This document shows, piece by piece, positions 42,870-52,802 of a DNA stretch of 64,000 nt (the stretch's first letter is position 1; each line of letters starts with the position of its first letter). The notes beneath the pieces were generated by a model. That model did not search any database. It was not told where the DNA came from and saw only the letters and a program-made list of their open reading frames with translations. This stretch comes from Bacteroidia bacterium (lineage in GTDB: Bacteria; Bacteroidota; Bacteroidia; J057): the NCBI GenBank assembly GCA_022760475.1, contig JALEFZ010000004.1, forward strand, positions 1 to 64,000, in the 5' to 3' direction. The translations under genes and the position numbers were made by a program.

Positions 42870-44402
42870 ATGAAATTTTTCAAGTCAATCCTTATCCTAA
42901 GTTTGGCTGCATTCACACTTGCTGGATGTACCCAACTGGAAGAAGCGCTTCGTCAAGATCTTGACGGAGACTCTGCAAGGACTTATCTGAACGAAAATAC
43001 AGATATCTCCTCTTTGATCCTGACTGTCTATGACAACCTGGATCTTCCTTACCAGGACCAGTCTCGTTTCTGGGCCATGCAGGAGCACACTGCTGATGAA
43101 GTAATGGGCCCCACTCGTGGACCAGACTGGGATGACAACGGTATCTGGCGTCAGCTACACAACCATACCTGGGATGCTGACCACTTGTTCATCAGAAATA
43201 CTTTTGATGAACTGCTAAGAGCTGTATTCAACGCTACCAATGTACTTGCATTTAACCCATCTGCTGCTGAGGCTGCTGAGGCTCGTTTCCTACGTGCTTT
43301 CGTAATGGCTTCTGTACTTGATGCTTGGGGGCAGGTTCCTTTCCGTGAAGCTGGAGAGTCTCTACTTGATGCTCCTCAGGTCAAAAAAGGAACTGAAGCT
43401 GCTGAATTTATCATTAGCGAAATCGATGCTATCATCGGTGATCTTCCAACTGGTGATGCGAGGGTAGCTAACCAGGATGCCGCTCAGGCGCTTAAGGCTA
43501 AAGTTCTACTGAACAAAGGCGTTTATGCCAACCGTGAGAATCCTTCTTTCGATCCTGGCGACATGGCTGCTGTTGTTACTGCTTGTGATGCGATCATCAA
43601 CTCCGGTCGTTTTTCTTTGGCTGACAACTACTTCGACAACTTTGCTCCTCGTAACACTGAGACTTCTCCTGAGATGATTTTTGTTGCTGAGAACCTCGGT
43701 GGAGAAAGGTCTGGTAACGTTCGTTCTCGTTGGTACTGTACCCTGCACTACAACCAGAATCCTTCTGGATGGAATGGCTTCTGTACCATTGCTGATTTCT
43801 ACGATACCTTTGATGAGTCTGACCCACGTACAGGTGGATCTGCTGCTGACCGTACCGAAACTGCTGGAAAAACTGGTGTTGGACACGGATTCTTGATCGG
43901 ACAGCAGGTAGACAAAGACGGAAACAACCTAGAAGACCGTAAAGGAAACCCTCTATCTTTCACCAAAGAAGTAGCTCTTACTGAAAATGGTGGTAACCTT
44001 GAGGTTACTGGGGTACGTGTTGTTAAGTATATCATCGACCTTGAGAGTGGTGATAACGTTGACAACGACTACGTATTCTTCCGTTACGCTGACGTACTTC
44101 TTATGAAGGCTGAGGCTCTTCTTCGTAGCAACGACGCTGCTGGTGCTTTAGCTCTTGTTAATGAGATCCGTGCTAAGCGTGGTGTAGCTGAGCTGTCTTC
44201 TATCGACGAGCAAGGTCTGCTTAACGAGCGTGGATACGAGCTATACTGGGAAGGACACCGTCGTCAGGACTTGATCCGCTTCGGAAAATTCCTTGACCCT
44301 TGGACAGAAAAAGGACAGTCTGGATCTGAGCGTCTATTGTTCCCAATTCCAAACACTGCTCTTGCTGTGAATCCTAACCTAGAGCAAAACCCTGGGTACT
44401 AA
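42870..44402 (+). CDS. SusD/RagB-family surface nutrient-binding lipoprotein
   Basis: 510 residues. Lipoprotein signal with Cys19 (LAAFTLAGC). SusD fold: TPR-like helices (AEAAEARFLRAFVMASVLDAWGQVPFRE near 129-156) and the C-terminal family signature YVFFRYADVLLMKAEALLRS, LLNERGYELYWEGHRRQDLIRFGKF (about 405-470), then FPIPNTALAVNPNLEQNPGY. It forms the lid on the SusC barrel and binds substrate at the surface. Codon usage shares the strong bias of susC. The gap between the two genes is 102 bp. Confidence 0.95.
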   Translation: MKFFKSILILSLAAFTLAGCTQLEEALRQDLDGDSARTYLNENTDISSLILTVYDNLDLPYQDQSRFWAMQEHTADEVMGPTRGPDWDDNGIWRQLHNHTWDADHLFIRNTFDELLRAVFNATNVLAFNPSAAEAAEARFLRAFVMASVLDAWGQVPFREAGESLLDAPQVKKGTEAAEFIISEIDAIIGDLPTGDARVANQDAAQALKAKVLLNKGVYANRENPSFDPGDMAAVVTACDAIINSGRFSLADNYFDNFAPRNTETSPEMIFVAENLGGERSGNVRSRWYCTLHYNQNPSGWNGFCTIADFYDTFDESDPRTGGSAADRTETAGKTGVGHGFLIGQQVDKDGNNLEDRKGNPLSFTKEVALTENGGNLEVTGVRVVKYIIDLESGDNVDNDYVFFRYADVLLMKAEALLRSNDAAGALALVNEIRAKRGVAELSSIDEQGLLNERGYELYWEGHRRQDLIRFGKFLDPWTEKGQSGSERLLFPIPNTALAVNPNLEQNPGY

Positions 44403-44420
44403 GATATAATTTGAAATAGT

Positions 44421-44453
44421 GAAAAAGGCTGCTCGCTTTGGGTAGCCTTTTTC
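44421..44453 (+). terminator. Terminator of the susCD unit
   Basis: GAAAAAGGCTGCT and the right arm ending AGCCTTTTTC form a stem of about 10 bp around GCTTTG, with T-rich sequence after it, 19 bp past the susD stop. It separates susCD from the genes that follow. Confidence 0.75.
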
Positions 44454-44527
44454 TTTTGATTATTTCAGCCTTTCTAATTGAGATACAAGCATTCCCTTAT
44501 TAAATTTGAAGAATAAGTTATTGGCAG

Positions 44528-44560
44528 TTTGGCCTTAACTATTTTATTGGGATATCCTTG
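44528..44560 (+). promoter_or_regulatory. Candidate promoter of the first VCBS/ASPIC gene
   Basis: TTTG (44528-44531), 21-nt spacer, TATCCTTG (44553-44560): five of six -7 positions fit the Bacteroidota consensus. Start would be near 44567, some 25 nt before the ATG, so this gene group can be expressed apart from susCD. Confidence 0.4.
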
Positions 44561-44591
44561 CAGATAAGCTCATACCGATAAACCAACACCT

Positions 44592-47500
44592 ATGAAATTC
44601 AGGTTAACCTCCTTACTGGGATTGGCAATTGTTTTGGTCGCATGTAAAACCGAATCAACTTCCAATGACATAAAAAGTAATGCCCTTTTTAGCCTCGTTT
44701 CCTCCAAACAGTCCGGCATAGCCTTCAAAAATGAAGTCAAAAACACAAAAAAATTCAACATTTTCAGTTATAGAAATTTCTACAATGGGGGAGGAGTAGG
44801 AATTGGTGATTTAAACAATGACGGCTTGAGCGATATTTATTTCACCAAAAATATGGGTTCAAATAAACTCTATCTCAACAAAGGAGACTTGGCCTTCGAG
44901 GATGTAACCGATAAGGCAGGAGTGGCTAGCGAAGATAAGTGGAGTACGGGTGTGGTCATGGTAGACGTAAATGGAGATGGCTGGCTAGATATTTATGTTT
45001 GCAATGCTGGATACCAAAAAGGAAAAGATCAAAGAAATGAGCTTTACATCAATAACAAAGACCTGACCTTTACCGAGAGCGCAGCAGATTACGGATTAGA
45101 TCAAAACGGATATACCACCCATACAGCTTTTTTCGATTATGACCTGGATGGTGACTTGGACGCATATATCCTGAATAATAGTTTCATGCCTGTTAATACC
45201 CTTAACTACAGCAATAAAAGGGAGTTATATGCTGAGGATTGGCCTGTGCGTGATTTCCTGAAAGGCGGTGGAGATAAATTATTGAAAAATGATAATGGAA
45301 AGTATGTTGATGTAACAAAAGAGGCTGGAATTTACGGCAGCTTGATTGGGTTTGGACTGGGGGTAACGGTTGGTGATGTCAATGATGACATGCTTCCCGA
45401 TCTGTATATTTCCAATGACTTTTTTGAACGAGATTACCTATATGTAAATCAGGGTGATGGTACCTTTTCAGAAGAAATTCGAGAATGGACAGGGCATATT
45501 AGCCAATTTTCTATGGGAGCAGATATGGCCGATATCAATAATGATGGGTATCCAGAAATCTTTGTGACTGACATGATGCCATACAGCGATAAGCGATTGA
45601 AGGAAACTACCCTGTTTGAATCGTACAAGTTGTACCAAGAGAAGCAGAGAAGAGATTTCTACCATCAGTATATGCACAACAGCCTTCAACTCAACAATAA
45701 AGATGAATCTTTTTCAGAAATAGCCCAATTCAGTGGGGTAGAGGCTTCAGATTGGAGTTGGGGAGCACTGATGTTTGATGCAGACAATGACGGATACCGG
45801 GACATCTATGTCTGTAACGGAGTCCTCCAAGATGTAACCAATCAGGACTTCATAGACTTTTTTGCTAATGATGTGGTACAAAAGATGGTCTTGACTGGGG
45901 AGAAAGAAGAAATGGATAGTGTAATTGCTAAAATGCCTTCAACGGCACTTGTTAATCGCTTTTTCCATAACCAGCAAGACCTCAAGTTTGAAGATAAGAG
46001 CAAGGAGTGGGGATTAGAGAAGCCCTCCTTTTCTAATGGTGCGGCATATGGTGACCTGGATAATGATGGCGATTTGGAATTGGTAGTGAATAACCTCCAG
46101 GATAAAGCCTTCCTCTTTAGGAACAACAGCCGTGAACAAGAAAATACACATTTTGTAAAGGTTAAACTATCTGCAGATGCACCCAATACCCAAGCAATTG
46201 GTGCCAAGGTTTTCGTCTATGTAAAAGGCATGATCCTGAACTTCCAACAGATTCCTTCTCGTGGATTTCAATCTTCTGTTGACCAGACAATGCTCTTTGG
46301 CCTTGGGCAAAACAGCTCAGTGGATTCGATTGCTGTACTTTGGCCTGACAAGACAAGGAGTTCTATCAGCAGCCCGGTGATTGACACCCTCTTGATATTG
46401 AACAAGTCTGATCTAGCTGCGAAGCCATTCATGGAGGGAGAATCCCGTTCTCCGAAAACCATTTTCAGAAAAAGCATATCTGAACTGGAAGCTCATGAAG
46501 AAGACAATCATGATGACTTTGCAAATGAAGGTCTTTTGATCAGAGAACTTTCCCACGAAGGTCCTGCGGTAGCCTATGCAGAGAACCAGAAAGATGGCCT
46601 TTATGTGGGAGGGGGGGCAGGGCAGGAAGCTTACATTTACAGCTTGGGTCGCAATGGTTTGCGTAAAAAAACAATCTCCCAGTTCAAAGAAGACAGTGAA
46701 TTTGAAGATACCGCCGCAGAATGGGTTGATATAGATGGAGATAAAGACCTGGACCTCATAGTAGGCTCAGGAGGTAATAACCATCCCATTGGAGATCGCT
46801 TGTTACAGGATAGGGTATATATCAACAATGGTCGTGGAAGATTTACCCGTCAGGAAGATGCCCTTCCAATCAATGGATTCAATACCTCTGTCATTGTCCC
46901 GGTAGATTTTGATAATGACGGTGACCAGGATTTGCTTATAGGAAGCAGGTCTGTACCTGGTAAATATGGTCAGCCACCGAGGTCATTTATTTACCAAAAT
47001 GATGGCAAGGGGAAATTCAAAGATGTTGCAAAACAGGTTGGGAAAGAGTTCCAAAACCTGGGGATGATTACGGATGCTAAACTTATAAACATCCTGGGAG
47101 ATGATACCCCTGAGTTATTGGTAGTGGGGGAGTGGATGGCACCCAAGGTATTCAGCATTAAAAATGGAAGGTTTGAATTGGTAAAGACTACCCTTGAGGA
47201 GTTTTCAGGTTGGTTTTATGCCATCGAGAGCGATGACATTGATGGAGATGGAGACCTGGACTTGATTCTTGGGAACAGAGGGGAGAACTTCTATTTCTCG
47301 GGAAACAAAGAAGCTCCTGCGAAATTATGGGTTAAGGACTTTGACTTTAATGGCAGCCTAGATCCTATTATAACAAAAAATATTGATGGAAGGGATATGC
47401 CACTTTCCATGAAAAAAGAACTTACTGAGCAGATTGTGAGCCTCAAAAAACAGAACTTGAAGCATAGCGATTATGCTACCAAGTCCATCCAGGATCTATT

Positions 47501-47918
47501 TGGCGATAAAGGAATAAGCCAGGCGATTGTAATGGAGGGCAATTACTTCAAATCTGCTGTTGCCATCAACAAGGGAGATGGGAATTTTGAGATGAAGGCC
47601 TTGCCTACCGAAGTGCAACTCTCTTGTGTTTGTGATATTTATTGCAAGGATCTCAATAATGATGGGAAAAATGACCTTGTCCTTGCCGGAAACTTCAGTC
47701 AGTTTGTCCCACAATACTCAAAACTGGATGGAAGCCAAGGACATGTGCTCATTAATCAAGGAGGTGGAAACTATGAAGCCTTGAATTCCAGAGAATCAGG
47801 CTTCAGTGTCAAGGAAGATGTCAAGCAATTGCTGCCACTGAAAGTCGGAAATAAGGACATCCTACTTGCATTCATCAACAATGGCAAGCCTTACAGGTTT
47901 GAATTACAAGGAAATTAA
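44592..47918 (+). CDS. FG-GAP/VCBS repeat lipoprotein with ASPIC/UnbV domain (CRTAC1-like), copy 1
   Basis: 1108 residues. Lipoprotein signal with Cys18 (AIVLVAC). Many FG-GAP/VCBS blades with Ca2+-binding DxNxDG loops: GDLNNDGLSDIYF, DVNGDGWLDIYVC, DYDLDGDLDAYI, DVNDDMLPDLYIS. An ASPIC/UnbV segment follows (AIGAKVFVYVKGMI..GFQSSVDQTMLFGLGQ..VDSIAVLWPD, about 535-590), then a second propeller. These surface proteins are common beside SusCD pairs and probably bind ligand or partner; no enzyme activity is known. About 35-40% similar by eye to the next gene, so the two are tandem paralogues. Confidence 0.9.
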   Translation: MKFRLTSLLGLAIVLVACKTESTSNDIKSNALFSLVSSKQSGIAFKNEVKNTKKFNIFSYRNFYNGGGVGIGDLNNDGLSDIYFTKNMGSNKLYLNKGDLAFEDVTDKAGVASEDKWSTGVVMVDVNGDGWLDIYVCNAGYQKGKDQRNELYINNKDLTFTESAADYGLDQNGYTTHTAFFDYDLDGDLDAYILNNSFMPVNTLNYSNKRELYAEDWPVRDFLKGGGDKLLKNDNGKYVDVTKEAGIYGSLIGFGLGVTVGDVNDDMLPDLYISNDFFERDYLYVNQGDGTFSEEIREWTGHISQFSMGADMADINNDGYPEIFVTDMMPYSDKRLKETTLFESYKLYQEKQRRDFYHQYMHNSLQLNNKDESFSEIAQFSGVEASDWSWGALMFDADNDGYRDIYVCNGVLQDVTNQDFIDFFANDVVQKMVLTGEKEEMDSVIAKMPSTALVNRFFHNQQDLKFEDKSKEWGLEKPSFSNGAAYGDLDNDGDLELVVNNLQDKAFLFRNNSREQENTHFVKVKLSADAPNTQAIGAKVFVYVKGMILNFQQIPSRGFQSSVDQTMLFGLGQNSSVDSIAVLWPDKTRSSISSPVIDTLLILNKSDLAAKPFMEGESRSPKTIFRKSISELEAHEEDNHDDFANEGLLIRELSHEGPAVAYAENQKDGLYVGGGAGQEAYIYSLGRNGLRKKTISQFKEDSEFEDTAAEWVDIDGDKDLDLIVGSGGNNHPIGDRLLQDRVYINNGRGRFTRQEDALPINGFNTSVIVPVDFDNDGDQDLLIGSRSVPGKYGQPPRSFIYQNDGKGKFKDVAKQVGKEFQNLGMITDAKLINILGDDTPELLVVGEWMAPKVFSIKNGRFELVKTTLEEFSGWFYAIESDDIDGDGDLDLILGNRGENFYFSGNKEAPAKLWVKDFDFNGSLDPIITKNIDGRDMPLSMKKELTEQIVSLKKQNLKHSDYATKSIQDLFGDKGISQAIVMEGNYFKSAVAINKGDGNFEMKALPTEVQLSCVCDIYCKDLNNDGKNDLVLAGNFSQFVPQYSKLDGSQGHVLINQGGGNYEALNSRESGFSVKEDVKQLLPLKVGNKDILLAFINNGKPYRFELQGN

Positions 47919-47920
47919 GC

Positions 47921-50900
47921 ATGGAAATCAATTATAAAAGAGGTCTTATCAATCTTTATCGTATGAATGTTTCAGCAATTCGAGTGATGACAGGATGCCT
48001 ATGGGCCCTGATGCTTGTATGGGGAGTTGGCTGTAATTCTGATGCCTTGACAGATAATAAGGCTGACCAAAGTAAATCAAAGGCAAAGGCCAGATGGGAG
48101 CTTTTGAATGCCGAGCAAACAGGCTTGAATTTCAATAACGTGTTGGACCAGACTTCCGAATTCAATGTATTCAACTACATGTATTTCTACAATGGGGGAG
48201 GACTGGCTGCCGGGGATTTCAACAATGATGGAAAGGTAGATCTTTACTTTACCTCCAACATGGGTCCCAATATGATGTTTCTGAACGAATCAGAAAATGG
48301 AGAAATCAAATTTAAGGACATCACGGAGCAAGCAGGTGTGGCTGGTCCAGGAGGATGGAAATCCGGGGTTTCAGTGGTTGACATCAATAATGATGGCATG
48401 CTTGACTTATATGTTTCCCAAATTGGTGAATACCAAACCATCAGAGGTGAGAATCAATTATTTGTATGCCAGGGTATTGAAAACGGAATCCCGGTTTACC
48501 AGAATGAGGCCTATGTATATGGCCTTAACCTAAAGGTGTTTGGAACGCAGGCGAGCTTTTTTGATTATGATCAAGATGGCGACCTGGATATGTACCAGCT
48601 CAACCATTCCCTTCACGGAAATGGTACCTTCGGACAGAAAAAGACATTTGAAAACAAAAAACACCCTGAATCAGGCGATAAACTGCTAAGGAATGACAAT
48701 GGGCGTTTTGTCGAAGTAACTGAGGAGGCAGGTATCAATAGTACAGTTATTGGCTATGGTCTTGGAGTGGCCACGGGTGATGTGAACCAGGATGGATGGC
48801 CTGACATCTACATAGGAAATGACTTCCATGAAAATGACTACCTCTACATCAATCAAAAGGATGGGACTTTCAAGGAAGTTCTGACTGAACAAATGAGGCA
48901 TACCTCAAGGTTCTCAATGGGAGTCGAAATTTCAGACTTAAATAATGACGCCCTACCTGAGATTTTTTCATTGGATATGCTACCAGAAGATCCTGCAATT
49001 CTCAAAGCTTCCTTGGGTGAGGATGCCTATGGGATTTACACCTTTAAATTGGGATATGGATACAACCACCAGTTTTCTCGAAACAATCTTCAATTGAATA
49101 ATGGCAATAATACATTTACAGAAATTGGTCTGTTCGCTGATATTTATGCCACTGACTGGTCATGGTCACCTGTCTTCATGGATTTCGATCACGATGGTTA
49201 TAAAGACCTATTCATAAGCAATGGGATTCCTAGGAGAATGAATGACATTGACTATGTGAATTTTAGAGCCAACAATGACTTGAGGTGGAAGCAAAACACC
49301 AATAACCTGGATGAAAGAGATCTGTCGATGATAGATAAGATGCCTCAGATCAAATTGAAGAATAAGTTCTTTCGCAATGAAGGTGATCTCCATTTCCAGG
49401 ACATGACTGGTATGATAAAGAACGATGCCCCTACTTATTCGAATGGGACGGTTTATGCCGATTTCGACAATGATGGGGACCTGGATATTGCAGTAAATAA
49501 CATTGAGGACGCTCCCTTTATTTACAAAAACCTTCAGGGTGATTCCAGTCAAAATACCTATTTAGACCTTAGGCTGGAAGGGACAGAAAAGAATCCATTG
49601 GCCATTGGAGCAAAGGCGATAGCTTTCAAAGGAAATCAAACCCTTGTCCAAGAGCACTACCTGGTCAAAGGGTATCAGTCTAGCCATGCTCCTGGGCTCC
49701 ATTTAGGACTGGGTAAGGCTGAGGAGGTTGATTCTGTACTTCTGATTTGGCCAGATAATAGTTACCAATCCATTCCAAAGAGTCAGTTTGGTGAAAAAAT
49801 AATTCTTAAGTATCAAAAAGGGCTGCCTGCATTTGATTACAGTACCCTGAGCTGGCCGAACAATGAGTCAATGGCTTTCGAGGATGTTACTGCAAAGGCA
49901 AACCTGAATTTCAAACATGATGAAAACCCATTTGTGGAGTTTAATAGAGAAACACTGATACCACATATGGTCTCACGAGAGGGGCCTGGCCTCGCCATTG
50001 CTGATGTAGATGGAGATGGTTACGAAGATTTCTTTGTGGGGAGTTCTAAAAGAAAGAGAAGCCAACTATTCTATCAAACCCCTAAAGGGAAATTTGTCGA
50101 AAAGACCCCTCAAGCCATTATCAATGACTCATTATGGGAAGATGTAGACGCTGCCTGGGTTGATATTGAAAATGATGGCGACCTCGATTTGGTGGTAGCT
50201 TCTGGTGGGAATGAATATTGGGGGAAAAATAAAGCCCTTAAGCAAAGGGTCTACATCAACAAAGGGAAAGGAGAGTTTGAATCCAGACTGGACATGTTCG
50301 GCGAGACCTATTTGACTGCTGCCTCTGTATTACCCTCAGACATCAATGGCGATGGATATACCGACCTGATTTTTGCAGCAAGGGCCGTACCCTGGAAGTA
50401 TGGGGTCAGCCCAGAATCGTACTTGTTCATCAATCAAAAGGATGGAAGTTTTGAAGACAAAACCTCAGATCTTGCTCCAGATCTTAGAAGGGCTGGTTTG
50501 GTGAAGAAAGGAATCTGGACAGACATTGATAAGGATGGGGACGATGACCTGATCCTAGCCTTAGAGTGGGAGAGTTTGAAGATATTCTTAAATGAAGGAG
50601 GAAAATTAAAACTCAAAAAGGTAAATGACCTTAAGGGTTGGTGGAACATGGTGCTGGCAGGAGATTTTGATGGAGATGGAGACATCGACCTGCTTGCTGG
50701 GAATACAGGTAAGAACTCTAAGTTCAAACCATCAGAAAAGGAGCCTTTGAGGCTTTATGTTGGTGATTATGATACCAATGACAAAATGGACCAACTGTTG
50801 ACCTACTACATCAATGGCAAGGAAGTTCCATTTCACAATTACACTGAGCTTACCCAGCAATTGCCTTATTTGAAGAAAAAATATCTTTATGCCAAAGACT

Positions 50901-51346
50901 TTGCCGCGGCTAGTCCTTCAGAGTTGATTGGGGCAGAAGAGTTCGCCAAAGCCCAGGTTTTGGAAGTAAATTACCTTGAAAGTGTATTCCTTGAAAATAC
51001 CGGAGACCTTGAGTTTAAAGCCCATCCTCTGCCTGATGAACTTCAGTTTTCTACAATCAATGCCGGGGAAGTTGTGGATTTGGATAATGACGGGAAAAAG
51101 GAGCTTTTGTTGGCAGGAAATTTCTATGAATGTAACATTGAGATGGGAAGGTATGATGGGAACTATGGGAATGTATTACGAATTGGACCGAACGGAACAT
51201 TCGAGAGCATGCCATTTGGAAAGCTCAATCTTGATGGGCAAGTCCGTTACCTTAAGCCTATCAAGGTGAAGGGTAAAGAATCCTTCATCCTGGCTAAAAA
51301 CAACGACTACCTTCAGTTGATCCAAGGGAAGGCCATCAAGCAATAG
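47921..51346 (+). CDS. FG-GAP/VCBS repeat lipoprotein with ASPIC/UnbV domain, copy 2
   Basis: 1141 residues from ATG 47921, 2 bp after the previous stop; the ATG at 47963 (MNVSAIRVMTGCLWALMLVWGVGC) gives a cleaner lipoprotein signal, with the acceptor Cys 24 residues later. Same domain order as the preceding gene: propeller with DFNNDGKVDLYF, DINNDGMLDLYV, DYDQDGDLDMYQ, DVNQDGWPDIYIG; ASPIC segment LAIGAKAIAFKGNQTLVQEHYLVKGYQSSHAPGLHLGLG; then a second propeller with DVDGDGYEDFFV and DIDKDGDDDLIL. Very probably co-transcribed with copy 1. Confidence 0.9.
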   Translation: MEINYKRGLINLYRMNVSAIRVMTGCLWALMLVWGVGCNSDALTDNKADQSKSKAKARWELLNAEQTGLNFNNVLDQTSEFNVFNYMYFYNGGGLAAGDFNNDGKVDLYFTSNMGPNMMFLNESENGEIKFKDITEQAGVAGPGGWKSGVSVVDINNDGMLDLYVSQIGEYQTIRGENQLFVCQGIENGIPVYQNEAYVYGLNLKVFGTQASFFDYDQDGDLDMYQLNHSLHGNGTFGQKKTFENKKHPESGDKLLRNDNGRFVEVTEEAGINSTVIGYGLGVATGDVNQDGWPDIYIGNDFHENDYLYINQKDGTFKEVLTEQMRHTSRFSMGVEISDLNNDALPEIFSLDMLPEDPAILKASLGEDAYGIYTFKLGYGYNHQFSRNNLQLNNGNNTFTEIGLFADIYATDWSWSPVFMDFDHDGYKDLFISNGIPRRMNDIDYVNFRANNDLRWKQNTNNLDERDLSMIDKMPQIKLKNKFFRNEGDLHFQDMTGMIKNDAPTYSNGTVYADFDNDGDLDIAVNNIEDAPFIYKNLQGDSSQNTYLDLRLEGTEKNPLAIGAKAIAFKGNQTLVQEHYLVKGYQSSHAPGLHLGLGKAEEVDSVLLIWPDNSYQSIPKSQFGEKIILKYQKGLPAFDYSTLSWPNNESMAFEDVTAKANLNFKHDENPFVEFNRETLIPHMVSREGPGLAIADVDGDGYEDFFVGSSKRKRSQLFYQTPKGKFVEKTPQAIINDSLWEDVDAAWVDIENDGDLDLVVASGGNEYWGKNKALKQRVYINKGKGEFESRLDMFGETYLTAASVLPSDINGDGYTDLIFAARAVPWKYGVSPESYLFINQKDGSFEDKTSDLAPDLRRAGLVKKGIWTDIDKDGDDDLILALEWESLKIFLNEGGKLKLKKVNDLKGWWNMVLAGDFDGDGDIDLLAGNTGKNSKFKPSEKEPLRLYVGDYDTNDKMDQLLTYYINGKEVPFHNYTELTQQLPYLKKKYLYAKDFAAASPSELIGAEEFAKAQVLEVNYLESVFLENTGDLEFKAHPLPDELQFSTINAGEVVDLDNDGKKELLLAGNFYECNIEMGRYDGNYGNVLRIGPNGTFESMPFGKLNLDGQVRYLKPIKVKGKESFILAKNNDYLQLIQGKAIKQ

Positions 51347-51407
51347 GCCTGAAACCTTTGCTTTTTCACCTTTCTTTGTGAAATTTGACGAATGAGAAAA
51401 AAATGAT

Positions 51408-52724
51408 ATGAAGCGAGTACTATTTTTGATTTGTGTAATGTTGGTAGGGTCTTTCCTGGGATGCAAACAGGTTGAGAGGAAGTCTGATAGTGAGTATTTC
51501 CATGACATGATGCAGCACCTGACAGATGTAATCGTTGATAACATCTTTTCCCCTCCGGCGGCAAGTCGTGTGTACACATACCCCAGTATTGCTGCGTATG
51601 AAGCCCTGCAAGCTGGCAATCCCGATTTCAAAAGCTTGGCTGGACAACTAAATGAGCTTGGTGAAACTCCCAAACCCGATACCTCTGCAGGACCAATCTA
51701 TTTTCCCTTGGCCTCTTTACAGGCATTTACGCAAGTGAGTAAGGCTTTTGTTTTTACGGAGTCGGGCATAGATACCTTCGCAAGCAAAATATTTTACGAT
51801 TATGAGCATTCAGACCTTGATCGCGGAACTGTAAAGCGAAGCAAGGCTTACGGCGATCTGGTAGCCCAGCACATCATCGACTGGTCAAACAAGGACGGCT
51901 ACAAGGAAATTAGGGGGCGTAAGCATACCCTGGGTGAAGAAGATGCCTCTTGGAAACCCACAGGTCCTGCTTACATGGAGGCCATTGAGCCTTATTGGAA
52001 TAGCCTGAGGACTTTTATTATCGACTCTGCGACCCAATTCGTACCGGCTAGGCCTACTACTTACAGCACAGATAAAAAGAGTCGATTCTTCGAAGAAATG
52101 ATGGAGGTGTATGAAACCAAAGAGCAGTTGACTGATGAGCAAGCCGAGATTGCGGCATTTTGGGATTGCAATCCTTATGTAATGAATGTAACTGGGCATG
52201 TAATGTATGCAACCAAAAAAATCACTCCCGGGGGACACTGGATTGCCATCACCAAACTTGTAAGCCAGAAGGCCGATTTGGATATGATGCATTCAGTAGA
52301 AGCATACACCAGGACATCCATCGCATTGGCTGATGCCTTTATCTCATGCTGGGACGAGAAGTATCGATCGAATTTGATTCGGCCAGAGACAGTTATCCAG
52401 GAATTGGTCGACCCTACATGGCAGCCATTGCTACAAACTCCCCCATTTCCCGAATATACCTCAGGACACTCAGTGATTTCTACAGCGGCAGCGCTTGCGC
52501 TTACCGAGTTGTTGGGAGATAATTTCGCCTTTATCGACTCTTCAGAAACTTCATATGGACTTCCATCAAGAGAATTTGACTCTTTTGTTGCGGCATCAGA
52601 GGAAGCTGCTATTAGCCGCCTGTATGGAGGTATTCACTACATGCCTGCCATCAGAAATGGCCAAAGCCAAGGAAGAAAGGTTGGAAACTTCATAAACAAA
52701 TCCTTGGTTACAAAAATAGAATAG
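51408..52724 (+). CDS. Vanadium-dependent haloperoxidase / PAP2-type phosphatase, lipoprotein
   Basis: 438 residues, lipoprotein signal with Cys18-19 (VGSFLGC). The vanadate/phosphate site is complete: K318 and R325-P326 (KYRSNLIRP), S352-G353-H354 (YTSGHS), R404 and H410 (SRLYGGIH). Spacings K to R of 7 and R to H of 6 equal those of characterised haloperoxidases. Whether it halogenates with vanadate and H2O2 or removes phosphate cannot be told from this. It lies 61 bp after the VCBS pair on the same strand; this neighbour set (SusCD, VCBS/ASPIC, haloperoxidase) recurs in Bacteroidota. Confidence 0.88.
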   Translation: MKRVLFLICVMLVGSFLGCKQVERKSDSEYFHDMMQHLTDVIVDNIFSPPAASRVYTYPSIAAYEALQAGNPDFKSLAGQLNELGETPKPDTSAGPIYFPLASLQAFTQVSKAFVFTESGIDTFASKIFYDYEHSDLDRGTVKRSKAYGDLVAQHIIDWSNKDGYKEIRGRKHTLGEEDASWKPTGPAYMEAIEPYWNSLRTFIIDSATQFVPARPTTYSTDKKSRFFEEMMEVYETKEQLTDEQAEIAAFWDCNPYVMNVTGHVMYATKKITPGGHWIAITKLVSQKADLDMMHSVEAYTRTSIALADAFISCWDEKYRSNLIRPETVIQELVDPTWQPLLQTPPFPEYTSGHSVISTAAALALTELLGDNFAFIDSSETSYGLPSREFDSFVAASEEAAISRLYGGIHYMPAIRNGQSQGRKVGNFINKSLVTKIE

Positions 52725-52748
52725 CCACTTATTATTATTTAAAAAATA

Positions 52749-52774
52749 CCCAGTAAGGCAATATACTTACTGGG
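52749..52774. terminator. Bidirectional terminator after the haloperoxidase gene
   Basis: CCCAGTAAG (52749-52757) and CTTACTGGG (52766-52774) pair perfectly around an 8-nt loop, with A-run to the left and T-run to the right. It closes the susCD-VCBS-haloperoxidase group and also the convergent esterase transcript. Confidence 0.85.
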
Positions 52775-52802
52775 CATTTTTCATTTAAGTTCTCTCCTGA
52801 GA

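Noticed and set aside
39786-44402. susCD as recently transferred DNA on the basis of codon bias
   Set aside because: The bias has the form expected for high expression (few preferred codons), base composition is close to that of the surroundings and no mobile element or repeat flanks the pair.
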